Positions 24,421 through 32,392 are shown, counted from the stretch's first letter. The stretch: 45,859 nucleotides of DNA from Paludibacter sp. (GCA_028692715.1 JAQUWU010000040.1:1-45859), one strand, 5' to 3'. Translations and numbers: made by a program. Notes: a model not told the origin generated them from the sequence alone.

Positions 24421-25389
24421 TTATTGATGAAGCGTACCCGCATTTACAATCGGTTGTGCGCCTTCTTCGCTACACAAAACGACTAACAGATTGCTTACCA
24501 TTGCTGCCTTTTTGTCTTCATCCAAATCAACAATATCTTCATCCGATAATTTTTTCAAAGCCATTTTTACCATACCAACTGCACCGTCTACGATTTTTTC
24601 GCGAGCAGAAATTATAGCATCTGCCTGCTGACGACGTAACATTACCGCAGCAATTTCAGGAGCATAAGCAAGGTAATTAATACGAGCTTCTACCACTTCG
24701 ATACCTGCAATGTATAAACGCTCGTTGATTTGTGTTTCAAGAATACCATTAACCTCTTCACCACCCGAGCGCAAGGTTAAATCATTTTCATCGGCCGTTC
24801 CAGAATGATCGTATGCATACAATCCAGCCACAAAACGCGATGCTGCATCTGCTTGAACTTTCACAAAATGTTCATATGCTTTCATTTTCTGACTTACATT
24901 ATCTACTTGTGTCGATCCAGCCACACTGATGGTCATTGATGCATTATCTACATCGAATGAGGCTTTGTAAGTATCAGCTACTCGCCAAACAACCACCAAG
25001 CCAATCATCACCGGATTTCCGTTTTTATCATTTACTTTTATCGGTTCCGCATCTAAGTTTCGAGCTCTTAAAGTAAGCTTTTTCTTTGCATAGAAAGGAT
25101 TAACCCAAAAAAATCCATTATCCTTCACCGTTCCTTCATATTTTCCAAAGAAAATCATAACACGTGCTTCATTTGGTTCAATTTGCATAAAACCGCCCCA
25201 CATTATTGATGAAGCAATAAATAATAAAACATCAGAAATGATAATAGTAGCAGTGAAAACAGCAGATAAATCTGCATTTACAGTCCATATAAAAAGACTA
25301 ACAATCCCAACTAAAAGGAGTAAATTAAAAATTAGCATAGGTATGCCCTGTAGTTTTACTCCACTAAAGACTTCTTCTTTTGTTTTCAT
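24421..25389 (-). CDS. SPFH/Band 7 domain membrane protein
   Basis: This 322-residue protein has two N-terminal membrane helices (about residues 16-37 and 42-66), then a band-7/SPFH domain (about 70-260; QIEPNEARVMIFFGKYEG, LTLRARNLDAEPIKVNDKNG) with a coiled-coil-like C-terminal part. SPFH proteins oligomerise and organise membrane microdomains or regulate membrane proteases. The specific role here is not known. It is followed by a small Arc-like gene that is probably co-transcribed. Confidence 0.92.
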   Translation of the reverse strand: MKTKEEVFSGVKLQGIPMLIFNLLLLVGIVSLFIWTVNADLSAVFTATIIISDVLLFIASSIMWGGFMQIEPNEARVMIFFGKYEGTVKDNGFFWVNPFYAKKKLTLRARNLDAEPIKVNDKNGNPVMIGLVVVWRVADTYKASFDVDNASMTISVAGSTQVDNVSQKMKAYEHFVKVQADAASRFVAGLYAYDHSGTADENDLTLRSGGEEVNGILETQINERLYIAGIEVVEARINYLAYAPEIAAVMLRRQQADAIISAREKIVDGAVGMVKMALKKLSDEDIVDLDEDKKAAMVSNLLVVLCSEEGAQPIVNAGTLHQ

Positions 25390-25505
25390 AATTTTATAAT
25401 TTATAATGATATCATATTAATATCACAAAGATTATTCTTTTTATTTCAATATCAATGTGTTCAATCAGACAATTAACTATATATAACACTTTGCCATAAC
25501 ATCAA

Positions 25506-25540
25506 AAAAACTTGCTTCTGAGGGAAACAAGTTTTTCTTA
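25506..25540. terminator. Terminator-like hairpin
   Basis: Arms AAAAACTTG (25506-25514) and CAAGTTTTT (25528-25536) pair around a 13-base loop, with A- and T-runs on both sides. It lies between the esterase and SPFH genes and may end the esterase transcript. Confidence 0.5.
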
Positions 25541-25676
25541 ATACATAGCAATTCTCTACTATTGTAAGATTTTAAATAACACTGAAGATGAAAATTATAT
25601 ACTATTATAAAACACAATTATTGTACATGACAAAAATCTAGAATTCATTACTATAATCTTGATATTCTCAACTTTA

Positions 25677-25895
25677 TAAAGGGGTTTCCACCCCTAAAAC
25701 CCCGACCTACTTTTTGTCTTAACACAAAAAGTAGGCAAAAAAGTCAAGACTGCGCCCACTTGTCTCGGAAAACTTTCGCTCAGTCGGCTAAAATCGTCCA
25801 AACTCGCTCCTTCTTCGCTCAAACAGGACTATTTTTTTAAGCCAACTTCACTTGTTTTTCGGATCACCGGACGAGGTCGTCCCCACGCTACGAAC
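25677..25895. repeat. GC-rich Bacteroidota-type intergenic repeat
   Basis: The block starts with AAAGGGGTTTCCACCCCTAAAACCCC, a form of the CCCC repeat, then the palindrome with arms CCTACTTTTTGT and ACAAAAAGTAGG, then a GC-richer segment (CTGCGCCCACTTGTCTCGG ... CGGACGAGGTCGTCCCCACG). The minus and plus strands give only short broken frames. Base composition is unlike the flanking AT-rich DNA. From memory, very similar blocks are scattered in other Bacteroidota genomes. Confidence 0.5.
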
Positions 25896-25966
25896 ATATA
25901 TGAAGCTCTATAATCAGATACATGGTCTCTATTACATTTTTTGTCATGTACTAAGAAACACAATAT

Positions 25967-26779
25967 TTATTTTTTAAAACAATTGTCGAAGTACAATAAC
26001 TGGTATTGAATAGAGTTTGCCCAATATTCCCAGCTATGATTTCCAGGTCTTTCAATATAATCATGAGCAATTTTAAGAGCTAACAATCTATTGTGCAAGC
26101 CTTTATTAATTTGATAGAAAAAATCAGACACGCCACAATCGATAATTAAATCAAGTTCGTTATTTTTTAAACTGTTTACCATATTCACTACTGAACGGTT
26201 TTCCCATTCTTTTGGATTGGTTTCCATATCTCCAATTCGTTTTGTAATATCATATTTTTGGGAGGAAGCTCTGAGATCTACTCCACCGCTCATACTCCCG
26301 GCATGCGCAAACAAATCTTTATTACGAATGGCAATATAAAGTGCTCCATGTCCACCCATACTATGTCCTGTAATAGCACGGGCTTTTCTGTCTTTAATTG
26401 TTGAATAGTGTGCATCAACAAAAGGCAATACATCTTTTGTAATATAGCTTTCATATTGAAAAGTAGAATCTATCGGACTATCGATATACCAACTACTGAA
26501 TCCACCATCCGGACATACAATTATCAATTGATGCTCAGTAGCAAGATTTTTAATAGATGGTACTGTATTTACCCATTTCGCATAATTATCGCTGTATCCG
26601 TGCAATAAATAAACAACAGGATACTCTTTTTTATTCGAATAATTTTCAGGGACAATAACAACTGCTTTTATATCCTTATTCATTTTTGTGGAATGAACAG
26701 TTATCGTATCAACCTGAACACGTGCAAAAAGAGAATATGAAACTAAAAGTAAAAAAATGAGATTAAAAAAACGCTTCAT
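25967..26779 (-). CDS. Secreted alpha/beta-hydrolase esterase (esterase D family)
   Basis: This 270-residue secreted protein has a signal peptide (residues 1-19, ending SLFA-R) and an alpha/beta-hydrolase fold of the PF00756 (esterase D/mycolyltransferase/feruloyl esterase-like) family. LLHGYSDNY carries the oxyanion region, the nucleophile is S140 in TGHSMGGHGAL, the acid is probably Asp of CGVSDFF, and the base is His of PGNHSWEYW. An in-frame ATG at 26836 would add 19 residues but falls inside the promoter (26834-26841), so ATG at 26779 is the start. It likely removes acyl groups from carbohydrates such as acetyl or feruloyl esters; the substrate is unproven. Confidence 0.92.
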   Translation of the reverse strand: MKRFFNLIFLLLVSYSLFARVQVDTITVHSTKMNKDIKAVVIVPENYSNKKEYPVVYLLHGYSDNYAKWVNTVPSIKNLATEHQLIIVCPDGGFSSWYIDSPIDSTFQYESYITKDVLPFVDAHYSTIKDRKARAITGHSMGGHGALYIAIRNKDLFAHAGSMSGGVDLRASSQKYDITKRIGDMETNPKEWENRSVVNMVNSLKNNELDLIIDCGVSDFFYQINKGLHNRLLALKIAHDYIERPGNHSWEYWANSIQYQLLYFDNCFKK

Positions 26780-26833
26780 AATAACATAACTTTTAAATGT
26801 AAAATATATATATTTTGAAAACAAGAATAAGCA

Positions 26834-26841
26834 CAAAATTA
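26834..26841 (-). promoter_or_regulatory. -7 element of the esterase gene
   Basis: TAATTTTG on the minus strand matches TAnnTTTG, about 55 bases upstream of the ATG at 26779. No good -33 TTTG is seen at the right distance. It decides the start choice because the upstream in-frame ATG (26836) lies within it. Confidence 0.5.
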
Positions 26842-26978
26842 ATACTTTTTTCTAACGATTTTCTTATCTCATACGTTTTTATTTTTTTACTTACGGTATG
26901 AAATCAGTTATACCAGAGAAAATTTACACTTATAGTTGATTGAAGTAATCAAATCGTATAGTTCTGCTGAATTACTGT

Positions 26979-27515
26979 TTATAATGCATTTATATTAACT
27001 TGTTCCAAAAGTCTCTTGGCTTGAGTCATATCAAGTTCTTTGGCTTTAGTCCTTTGGGCAAATTTATATGGAATATATTTTACTATCTGAACCATACAAA
27101 ATGTTTTATCGGCTGAATAAGCAATTTGTAATTTGGTACTGTAACTTGACGAGCTATGTAAATTGGCTAAATTTTCGAATTTTCCCGATTCAATAATCCT
27201 TGATAGCTCCTGAAAATCTTTTTTGTCAAAATATTTTTCAAAAAAATAGATTTTAGTTCCTGAGCCGATGTGTTTAAAGTAAGATTTATCTACTATCCCG
27301 GATAGAAATCCCCAAAAAATAAATGCAATACTAATGAGTATAAATATTGAAGAAATGTAGGTTTTATGAATCTGAGACAAATGAGAAGTATATTCAAAAA
27401 TAGATATTCCTGCAACGACAAGTAAATAAGCAGCAATAGGTAATTGAATATGTTTTTTTACGATAGACCGATCCATGGTCTTAAAAATTTGATAAATGGA
27501 TGGATTATTTTCCAT
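26979..27515 (-). CDS. Two-helix membrane protein, tandem paralogue A
   Basis: This 178-residue protein starts MENNPSIYQIFKTMDRSIVK, with two membrane helices (about residues 27-48 and 53-75) and a soluble C-terminal domain of about 100 residues. The same layout is found in the 177-residue protein at 27596-28129 (MENLESIEQVLDKMDISTIK start, IFWGFLS against LFIWGILS at the second helix). No known family was recognised. The tandem pair points to a recent or maintained duplication. The orientation and 80-base gap suggest co-transcription. Confidence 0.75.
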   Translation of the reverse strand: MENNPSIYQIFKTMDRSIVKKHIQLPIAAYLLVVAGISIFEYTSHLSQIHKTYISSIFILISIAFIFWGFLSGIVDKSYFKHIGSGTKIYFFEKYFDKKDFQELSRIIESGKFENLANLHSSSSYSTKLQIAYSADKTFCMVQIVKYIPYKFAQRTKAKELDMTQAKRLLEQVNINAL

Positions 27516-27595
27516 AATGAGTCGTTTTAAAGAAGGTGTCCGAATAAGTTCTAAACTTCAAGGTCTTTTACTTTTTCAGACACCTCTAATTAAGT

Positions 27596-28129
27596 TTAAT
27601 GATTCATTTTGATATATTCTAAAAAGTTTTTCGCATCATCATCTTTATGAATCTGAACAGTAGTGATATTTACAAATTCTAAAGAAACGAAAGAAATGAC
27701 TTGAGAAAAACAAATTGAACCATCTTTTGATGTCATATACCGTAATTTAAGACCATCGTGATTGGACTGTTTTAGGCTTTTAAGTTCTTCGTAATTGCGA
27801 CTATTCATGATTCTCACTAATTTATCGCGTTCTTTTACGTCAATCAGAACTTCTTCAGTTTTAAGTTTTTGTTTTGTTTGTGTATTGAAATAATATTTTT
27901 TACGAAACAAAAAACTTAAAATTCCCCAAATAAACAATCCAAAAGCAATCATGAAAAACATGGGTGGAAATACACTCTTGCTATCAAATTTTAAAAGAAA
28001 ATTGAGTTGAAGAAAAGCAAAGCCGGCGATTAATATTAAAATTGATTCTACAGGAGATTTAACCTGTTTTTTTATAGTAGAAATGTCCATTTTATCAAGG
28101 ACTTGTTCGATTGATTCTAAATTTTCCAT
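27596..28129 (-). CDS. Two-helix membrane protein, tandem paralogue B
   Basis: This 177-residue paralogue of the downstream protein has two membrane helices (about residues 28-46 and 53-75) and a C-terminal cytoplasmic-like domain with alternating charged residues. The C-terminal motif ICFSQVISFVSLEF aligns with FCMVQIVKYIPYKF of the partner. The family is unknown and no catalytic motif is seen. It may form a hetero-oligomer with the partner. Confidence 0.75.
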   Translation of the reverse strand: MENLESIEQVLDKMDISTIKKQVKSPVESILILIAGFAFLQLNFLLKFDSKSVFPPMFFMIAFGLFIWGILSFLFRKKYYFNTQTKQKLKTEEVLIDVKERDKLVRIMNSRNYEELKSLKQSNHDGLKLRYMTSKDGSICFSQVISFVSLEFVNITTVQIHKDDDAKNFLEYIKMNH

Positions 28130-28250
28130 TTTGATGTAATTAATTAGATTGCAAACACCAATTAGGCGTTTACAATATTGAAATTGTAAAAAATAAGAAA
28201 TATTTTTAAAGGGAGTTATTTTCGTCTGAAACAGACGAAGAAATGGAAAA

Positions 28251-28652
28251 TCAAATCAGTAATTTCCGTAAATGGAAAAGATAATAGCCGCTTTCCTGTA
28301 TTAAAGCGCGATGGGATGAATAGAAAAAAGAAGTTGAAATAAACTGTTGGTGGGTTAATTTCGCTGAACGTATAATTCTAAACAAAAAACCGTGAGCATT
28401 TTGAAGCGAAACAACTGTTTCTGAACCAACTTCAATCTTTACAATTTCATTAGCTACAGATCCATTTGGCAATTCTGCAGTGGATAAATAAAACTGATCA
28501 GAGCTGTGAATAGCATTAATTCCGGACTTTTCTTTTGAAAAATTCGGGGTTGAATAGGTATTAATTGTTGCGAATACAACAAAAAGTGACAAACAAACTA
28601 AACTGTATGATATTAAGCGTTTCACGTTGCAAATGTACAGTGTTTTAAACAA
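28251..28652 (-). CDS. Small secreted or membrane-anchored hypothetical protein
   Basis: Up to 133 residues, with one hydrophobic N-terminal segment (about residues 13-32, LISYSLVCLSLFVVFATI) that is a signal peptide or anchor. The C-terminal half is polar, with a FYSSHRALIQESGYYLF segment. No family was recognised. The start is uncertain: ATG at 28652 lies upstream of a perfect -7 element TACATTTG (28637-28630). If that element is used, only the GTG at 28625 (residue 10) remains, which would make the mRNA nearly leaderless. It is divergent from ppnP. Confidence 0.5.
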   Translation of the reverse strand: MFKTLYICNVKRLISYSLVCLSLFVVFATINTYSTPNFSKEKSGINAIHSSDQFYLSTAELPNGSVANEIVKIEVGSETVVSLQNAHGFLFRIIRSAKLTHQQFISTSFFYSSHRALIQESGYYLFHLRKLLI

Positions 28653-28695
28653 TAATATTCTTCTGAAGAGAAATATTTTTTTATTCTAAATGATA

Positions 28696-28727
28696 TTTGT
28701 TTTTCAATGGAAATACAATTACTTTTG
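28696..28727 (+). promoter_or_regulatory. ppnP promoter
   Basis: TTTG at 28696-28699 is separated by 20 bases from TACTTTTG at 28720-28727, an almost ideal Bacteroidota promoter. The start of transcription would be near 28733, leaving a 50-base leader. Confidence 0.75.
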
Positions 28728-28783
28728 CGGAAATAAATGCTTCCGAAATAATAAATAAATATCAAACAATAAATCAATAGCTT

Positions 28784-29065
28784 ATGTTTAAAACAAATCA
28801 ATATTTCGATGGAAAAGTAATATCTATCGGATTAGAATCAGTAGAAGGAAAGGCTACAGTTGGAGTTATGGCAGCTGGTGAATATGAATTCGGTACAGGT
28901 TCAATAGAAATTATGACCGTAATTTCCGGTCAACTTACCATTCAGCAACCTGGTGAAACAGATTGGAAAACCTATAAAAAATTCGAAAGTTTTGTAGTAG
29001 CTAAAGATGTAAAATTCAAAGTGAAATGTACTGAAGATACTCCGTATTTGTGTTTGTATAAATAA
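28784..29065 (+). CDS. ppnP: Pyrimidine/purine nucleoside phosphorylase
   Basis: This 93-residue cupin-fold protein is of the PpnP (YaiE, DUF1255) family, at its usual length. It phosphorolyses several purine and pyrimidine nucleosides to free base and ribose-1-phosphate in the cytoplasm. Seen are the FDGKVISIGLE start, the GTVGVM-like turn (KATVGVMAAGEYEFGTG), LTIQQPGETDWK and a C-terminal DTPYLCLYK. It has its own promoter and terminator, so it is a single-gene unit. Confidence 0.92.
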   Translation: MFKTNQYFDGKVISIGLESVEGKATVGVMAAGEYEFGTGSIEIMTVISGQLTIQQPGETDWKTYKKFESFVVAKDVKFKVKCTEDTPYLCLYK

Positions 29066-29098
29066 TCTTCACTTTCTCCCTGATGAGTAAGAGTTTTT

Positions 29099-29134
29099 AA
29101 AAAGCTTGTTCTGCGACCTGGGACAAGCTTTTTT
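29099..29134 (+). terminator. Intrinsic terminator after ppnP
   Basis: Arms AAAAAGCTTGT (29099-29109) and ACAAGCTTTTT (29123-29133) form an 11-bp stem followed by a T-run. Confidence 0.85.
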
Positions 29135-29255
29135 AGTGTATCAACGATAATTCTGTTGAATATTATTTAACTGTAGCCCACATTATAGAAAGAATCAAAA
29201 TAATAAATTGTATGTAAATACACGTAAAATTTTATTTACCTAAAATTTTAAATCT

Positions 29256-29440
29256 TTATATTACAAAATTGTCGTTTTCATCTTCAATTGTAAGAACATG
29301 TGTTCCTACAGTAGGCGAAACTTAAATTTTATGACTTTCTTTTTAATACAAACGGAAATTTGTTCCACATCCAACGTGGCTATTCAAATAATGCAGTTGG
29401 ATTCAGATATTTGTACCATTTGCGTGGGTAGCAGTGTAAA
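29256..29440 (-). pseudogene. Remnant of a pbpC-like (penicillin-binding protein 1C) 3' end
   Basis: One frame of the minus strand reads TATHANGTNI, stop, IQLHYLNSHVGCGTNF, a stop, and then VSPTVGTHVLTIEDENDNFV before a final TAA (29258-29256). The C-terminal domain of PBP1C ends with an HA-x-G-T-x-I-YWHLD-x-x-Y-x-G-x-T pattern, followed by P-x-x-GxHxLTxVDExGN. The order and spacing agree, with three internal stops. The rest of the gene is missing. It is the decayed tail of a lost peptidoglycan glycosyltransferase/transpeptidase gene. The call rests on a short match. Confidence 0.45.
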
Positions 29441-29443
29441 TTT

Positions 29444-30367
29444 TTACCAATAAGTTATTTCCCGAGACTCTTGTGAAGACAACCCCCAATCTTCTGTACC
29501 AATAGATTTAAAATCAGTCATTTTTGTTATCCAGTTATGATATGAATCATATGTATAAGTATACCGATAATTTCCTAAAGAATTCGAAAGAGTAGCTAAA
29601 TCCATATTTGAATTATAGCTGTATTTATCTTTGTCAATTTGGATATACGAATCTTGTATATTTCTTTGTACCATAGAGTCGAGCATAAGATATTGATCAT
29701 TTGTTTTGAAATAATACTTACATTCATTAGAACATGTTGTATTTTTATATGTTTTGGTATATGTTTTAAATTTACCATAAGTGTCAAATGTAAAATCAGT
29801 ATATACAGTTCCATTAGAAAGAGTAATGCTCTCCGGAAAATTACCCACATATTCAACTAAAGTTGTATCATTATAACTACCGTTCATTTCGATTATTTTT
29901 ATATTTTTCCCATTATCCTGATATACAGTTTGTGTTAAACCATTCATTATCTTTTTAAGATTAGGAACTAAGGCATCAATAAGCAATGAATTTTTATTTT
30001 GAACAACATATTTTCCGGTATTTTGGTATTGAAAAGTTTTGGTTATAACATCTTCAGTTCCTCCTGTAGTTATTCTGACAATACTTAGAAGTCTACCATT
30101 TAATTCATAATTATACACTTCGTTTATTGACAAAGCACCATCTGTGTATGCCGAAAAGATTACAAATCCGGTGCTATTAAAATCATACACCTGATTCCCA
30201 TTGCCAACAGTCCAGGTAACCCTTTTTACATTATCTTTTAATTGAAGTCTATTAAGTGTATTCGAGTTCCAATAAACAGAGGGATCTCCAATAGTGTAAG
30301 GATCGCAGGAAGTGATTATAGCCGATACTATTAAAATGAGAAAGCAGTAAAATTTAATATTTTTCAT
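29444..30367 (-). CDS. Lipoprotein of unknown function
   Basis: This 307-residue lipoprotein has a signal peptide with lipobox ITSC (Cys about residue 21). The rest is beta-rich, with repeated Y-x-Y-N and TFDTYGKFKTYTKTY-like strands that recall RHS/YD-type or DUF4595-like repeat proteins of Bacteroidota. It is probably anchored at the outer membrane; the function is unknown. An in-frame ATG at 30403 would add 12 residues, but it lies inside a TATATTTG -7 element (30408-30401). ATG at 30367 gives a normal signal peptide. Confidence 0.75.
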   Translation of the reverse strand: MKNIKFYCFLILIVSAIITSCDPYTIGDPSVYWNSNTLNRLQLKDNVKRVTWTVGNGNQVYDFNSTGFVIFSAYTDGALSINEVYNYELNGRLLSIVRITTGGTEDVITKTFQYQNTGKYVVQNKNSLLIDALVPNLKKIMNGLTQTVYQDNGKNIKIIEMNGSYNDTTLVEYVGNFPESITLSNGTVYTDFTFDTYGKFKTYTKTYKNTTCSNECKYYFKTNDQYLMLDSMVQRNIQDSYIQIDKDKYSYNSNMDLATLSNSLGNYRYTYTYDSYHNWITKMTDFKSIGTEDWGLSSQESREITYW

Positions 30368-30400
30368 AGGTATAAATTTATAAATATAAACATTATGAAA

Positions 30401-30408
30401 CAAATATA
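30401..30408 (-). promoter_or_regulatory. -7 element of the lipoprotein gene
   Basis: TATATTTG on the minus strand matches TAnnTTTG; a second TATATTTG lies 19 bases further upstream. It places the start of transcription near 30395 and rules out the ATG at 30403 as translation start. Confidence 0.5.
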
Positions 30409-30438
30409 CATATTATTTACAAATATACAGACTTCCTC

Positions 30439-30472
30439 AAAAAAAAGTCCATTCGTTTGAACAGACTTTTTT
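30439..30472 (-). terminator. Terminator after trpS
   Basis: A-run arm AAAAAAAAGTC (30439-30449) and GACTTTTTT (30464-30472) pair around a 14-base loop. It lies downstream of the trpS stop and upstream of the lipoprotein gene. Confidence 0.65.
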
Positions 30473-30582
30473 ATTAATAAATTAGCGGTAAAAATGTTTA
30501 AAACCGATAATTACCAAAACCTTACGAATCTTTAAACACTTACATTTGCATAGATACTCTATTGGGAGTTAGCTAAGCTTTC

Positions 30583-31668
30583 TTAAATCATCATATTCAT
30601 AGCTTCACGAACTTCAGCCAAAGTTTCAATTGCAGTTTGTCTTGCCTGTTTAATTCCATCTTGCAAAATACTCCTAACATAAGATTCGTCCTTTTCCAGT
30701 TGAATGCGTTTGATTCTTATTTCTTTAAAATAGCTATTTAGTGCATCTGCTGTTATTTGTTTTAATTTACCCGAGCCAAGATCGCCAATACCATTCGCAA
30801 TTTCATCGGGACTTTTTCCCAAACAAAGAGAGGATAATCTAAGTAAGTTTGAAACCTCCGGTCTGTTAATAGGATCAAAGCTAATATGTCTTTCTGAGTC
30901 GGTTTTTGCCGATTTAATCAATTTATAGGTTTCATCTTCAGTAGCTTTTATCATTATGCTATTATTCCTGCTCTTGCTCATTTTTTGATTTCCGTCAAGT
31001 CCAAGAATCATAGGAGATTCGCTTAACAATCCCATCGGCTCAGGAAATACATTCGCATTAAACTTCGTATTAAACCGTTTCGCAATTGTTCTTGTCAATT
31101 CAATATGTGGCAACTGGTCTTTTCCAACAGGTACAACATTACTTTTACAAAAAAGAATATCTGCAGCCTGATGCACAGGATAGGTATACATTCCTGCATT
31201 GATAATTTCTTTTCCTGAAGCTAAAATTTCCTCTTTCACAGTTGGGTTCTTATTTAATTCCGACAAGGATACAAGTGATAAAAATGGAACCAATAATTGA
31301 TTTAATTCTGGAATATGACTGTGCGGAAAAATGTAGGTTTTATGTTGCTTTGGATCTAAACCACAAGCTAAATAATCTAATGTTAGCTCATAAACATACT
31401 TTGAAATATCTTTGAAAACATCACGGTCGGTTAATACCTGATAGTCCGCAATTAAAATATAAGTTTCTACACCAATATTTTGCAATTTTACGCGATTAAG
31501 AATTGAACCAAAATAATGTCCAATATGTAAATTCCCTGTTGGTCTGTCTCCTGTAAGAACTCGATACTTCGTAGGGTTTTTATATAAATCCGCTTCTAAT
31601 AATTTGCTTTTTTGTACCGCTTTATCAAATGATGCATTACTTATTTCATCTATATTTACCATTGTCAT
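30583..31668 (-). CDS. trpS: Tryptophan--tRNA ligase
   Basis: This 361-residue class I aminoacyl-tRNA synthetase charges tRNA-Trp. The HIGH motif is HIGH at residues 48-51 (PTGNLHIGHYFGS) and the KMSKS motif is in GNQKMSKSRNN near residue 230; AGMYTYPVHQAADIL is the substrate-pocket helix. GDRPTG-LHIGH and HSHIPELNQL fit bacterial TrpRS. ATG at 31668 or the third codon (31662) are both possible starts. It is a single-gene unit with a terminator. Confidence 0.95.
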   Translation of the reverse strand: MTMVNIDEISNASFDKAVQKSKLLEADLYKNPTKYRVLTGDRPTGNLHIGHYFGSILNRVKLQNIGVETYILIADYQVLTDRDVFKDISKYVYELTLDYLACGLDPKQHKTYIFPHSHIPELNQLLVPFLSLVSLSELNKNPTVKEEILASGKEIINAGMYTYPVHQAADILFCKSNVVPVGKDQLPHIELTRTIAKRFNTKFNANVFPEPMGLLSESPMILGLDGNQKMSKSRNNSIMIKATEDETYKLIKSAKTDSERHISFDPINRPEVSNLLRLSSLCLGKSPDEIANGIGDLGSGKLKQITADALNSYFKEIRIKRIQLEKDESYVRSILQDGIKQARQTAIETLAEVREAMNMMI

Positions 31669-31839
31669 TGTTTAATTTTAAAAAATGTTTTTTTAAGAAT
31701 AGTTTACCTGCTATTTAGTTTATTTCTCTCTGTTTTATACAACATCTATTGTAGATATCATTAAAATATTAGTTTCCAGATTAATTCATTCAACATTAAT
31801 GCTTTTCCTCAACAGAGACCTCCTTTTTTGGCTTTGGCA

Positions 31840-32295
31840 TCACTCTATCGGCACCGATCTTCTGATTCGTTGATCGAGGGAAGTCAAAGTTTCTGTTGTA
31901 GCTACCCCGGGAATTTCCTGAATGCGTGAATTAAGCAATTCCATTAAATGTTCATCATTCTTTGCATAAAGTTTTATCAGAATTGTATAATTTCCCAGCG
32001 TATATTGTGATTCTACAATTTCAGGAATTTTTTCTAACTCATGAACCACTTCTTTGTACATTGAACCACGTTCTAATGTAATTCCTATGTAAACACACAT
32101 TTGGAATCCGAGCATTTTAGGATTTACCGTATAACCGGAACCTGTAATTACATTAATATCTATCAAACGTTGGACACGCTGGTGTATCGCAGCACGTGAA
32201 ACTCCACATTCTTCAGCTACATCTTTAAAAGGCATACGTGCATTTTGTGTGATAATCCGTAAAATTTTACGGTCCAGTTGATCTATTTTTTCCAT
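31840..32295 (-). CDS. Lrp/AsnC family transcriptional regulator
   Basis: This 151-residue regulator has an N-terminal winged helix-turn-helix (about residues 5-60; LDRKILRIITQNARMPFKDV, then GVSRAAIHQRVQRL) and a C-terminal RAM ligand-binding domain (about 70-145). It senses an amino acid or small metabolite and controls amino-acid metabolism; the target is unknown. The stop after RSVPIE may be due to a one-base shift: the next frame continues MPKPKKEVSVEEKH to a TAA at 31798-31796, a tail of the sort other Bacteroidales members have. Confidence 0.92.
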   Translation of the reverse strand: MEKIDQLDRKILRIITQNARMPFKDVAEECGVSRAAIHQRVQRLIDINVITGSGYTVNPKMLGFQMCVYIGITLERGSMYKEVVHELEKIPEIVESQYTLGNYTILIKLYAKNDEHLMELLNSRIQEIPGVATTETLTSLDQRIRRSVPIE

Positions 32296-32384
32296 GATTT
32301 AAATCGTATTAAATTTTAATTAGTATATAAAAATCACAATTAGTTTTTTTGTTAAACCAATTGATGTTTTTGTCATTTAGACAG

Positions 32385-32392
32385 CAAAATTA
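32385..32392 (-). promoter_or_regulatory. -7 element of the Lrp/AsnC gene
   Basis: TAATTTTG on the minus strand matches TAnnTTTG, about 90 bases upstream of the ATG; the -33 element is weak. Lrp-type genes are usually autoregulated, and the AT-rich leader would suit this. Confidence 0.45.

Larger units (their letters stand above)
25390..25966. other. Gap with GC-rich conserved-looking repeat
   Basis: There is no gene with support in these 577 bases. A terminator-like hairpin lies at 25506-25540. A second structured and unusually GC-rich block is at about 25677-25895: an AGGGGT...ACCCCT hairpin, a strong palindrome CCTACTTTTTGT/ACAAAAAGTAGG (about 25706-25735), and then about 160 bases of GC-rich DNA. 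This block recalls repeats commonly found between genes in other Bacteroidota. Confidence 0.55.
29066..29443. other. Gap between ppnP and lipoprotein gene
   Basis: It contains the ppnP terminator and, on the minus strand, a decayed 3' fragment resembling penicillin-binding protein 1C (29256-29440). No intact gene is seen. Confidence 0.6.

Noticed and set aside
24309-24617. Plus-strand frame of 102 residues
   Set aside because: It is antisense to the SPFH gene end and the Arc-like gene, both of which have clear protein patterns.
28221-28239. TTCGTCTG-AAA-CAGACGAA hairpin after the 133-residue gene
   Set aside because: It is a perfect palindrome but no T-run follows on either strand, so it is not called a terminator; it may be a chance dyad or processing site.
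29285-29305. GAACATGTGTTC near-palindrome as a second copy of the DUF134 operator
   Set aside because: The spacer and centre differ (GAACA-N2-TGTTC) and it lies inside the pbpC-like remnant, so it is not a second copy.
30480-30582. TACATTTG and a short ACTC...GAGT dyad next to the trpS stop
   Set aside because: The promoter-like element points to the plus strand where no gene follows; likely chance in AT-rich DNA.
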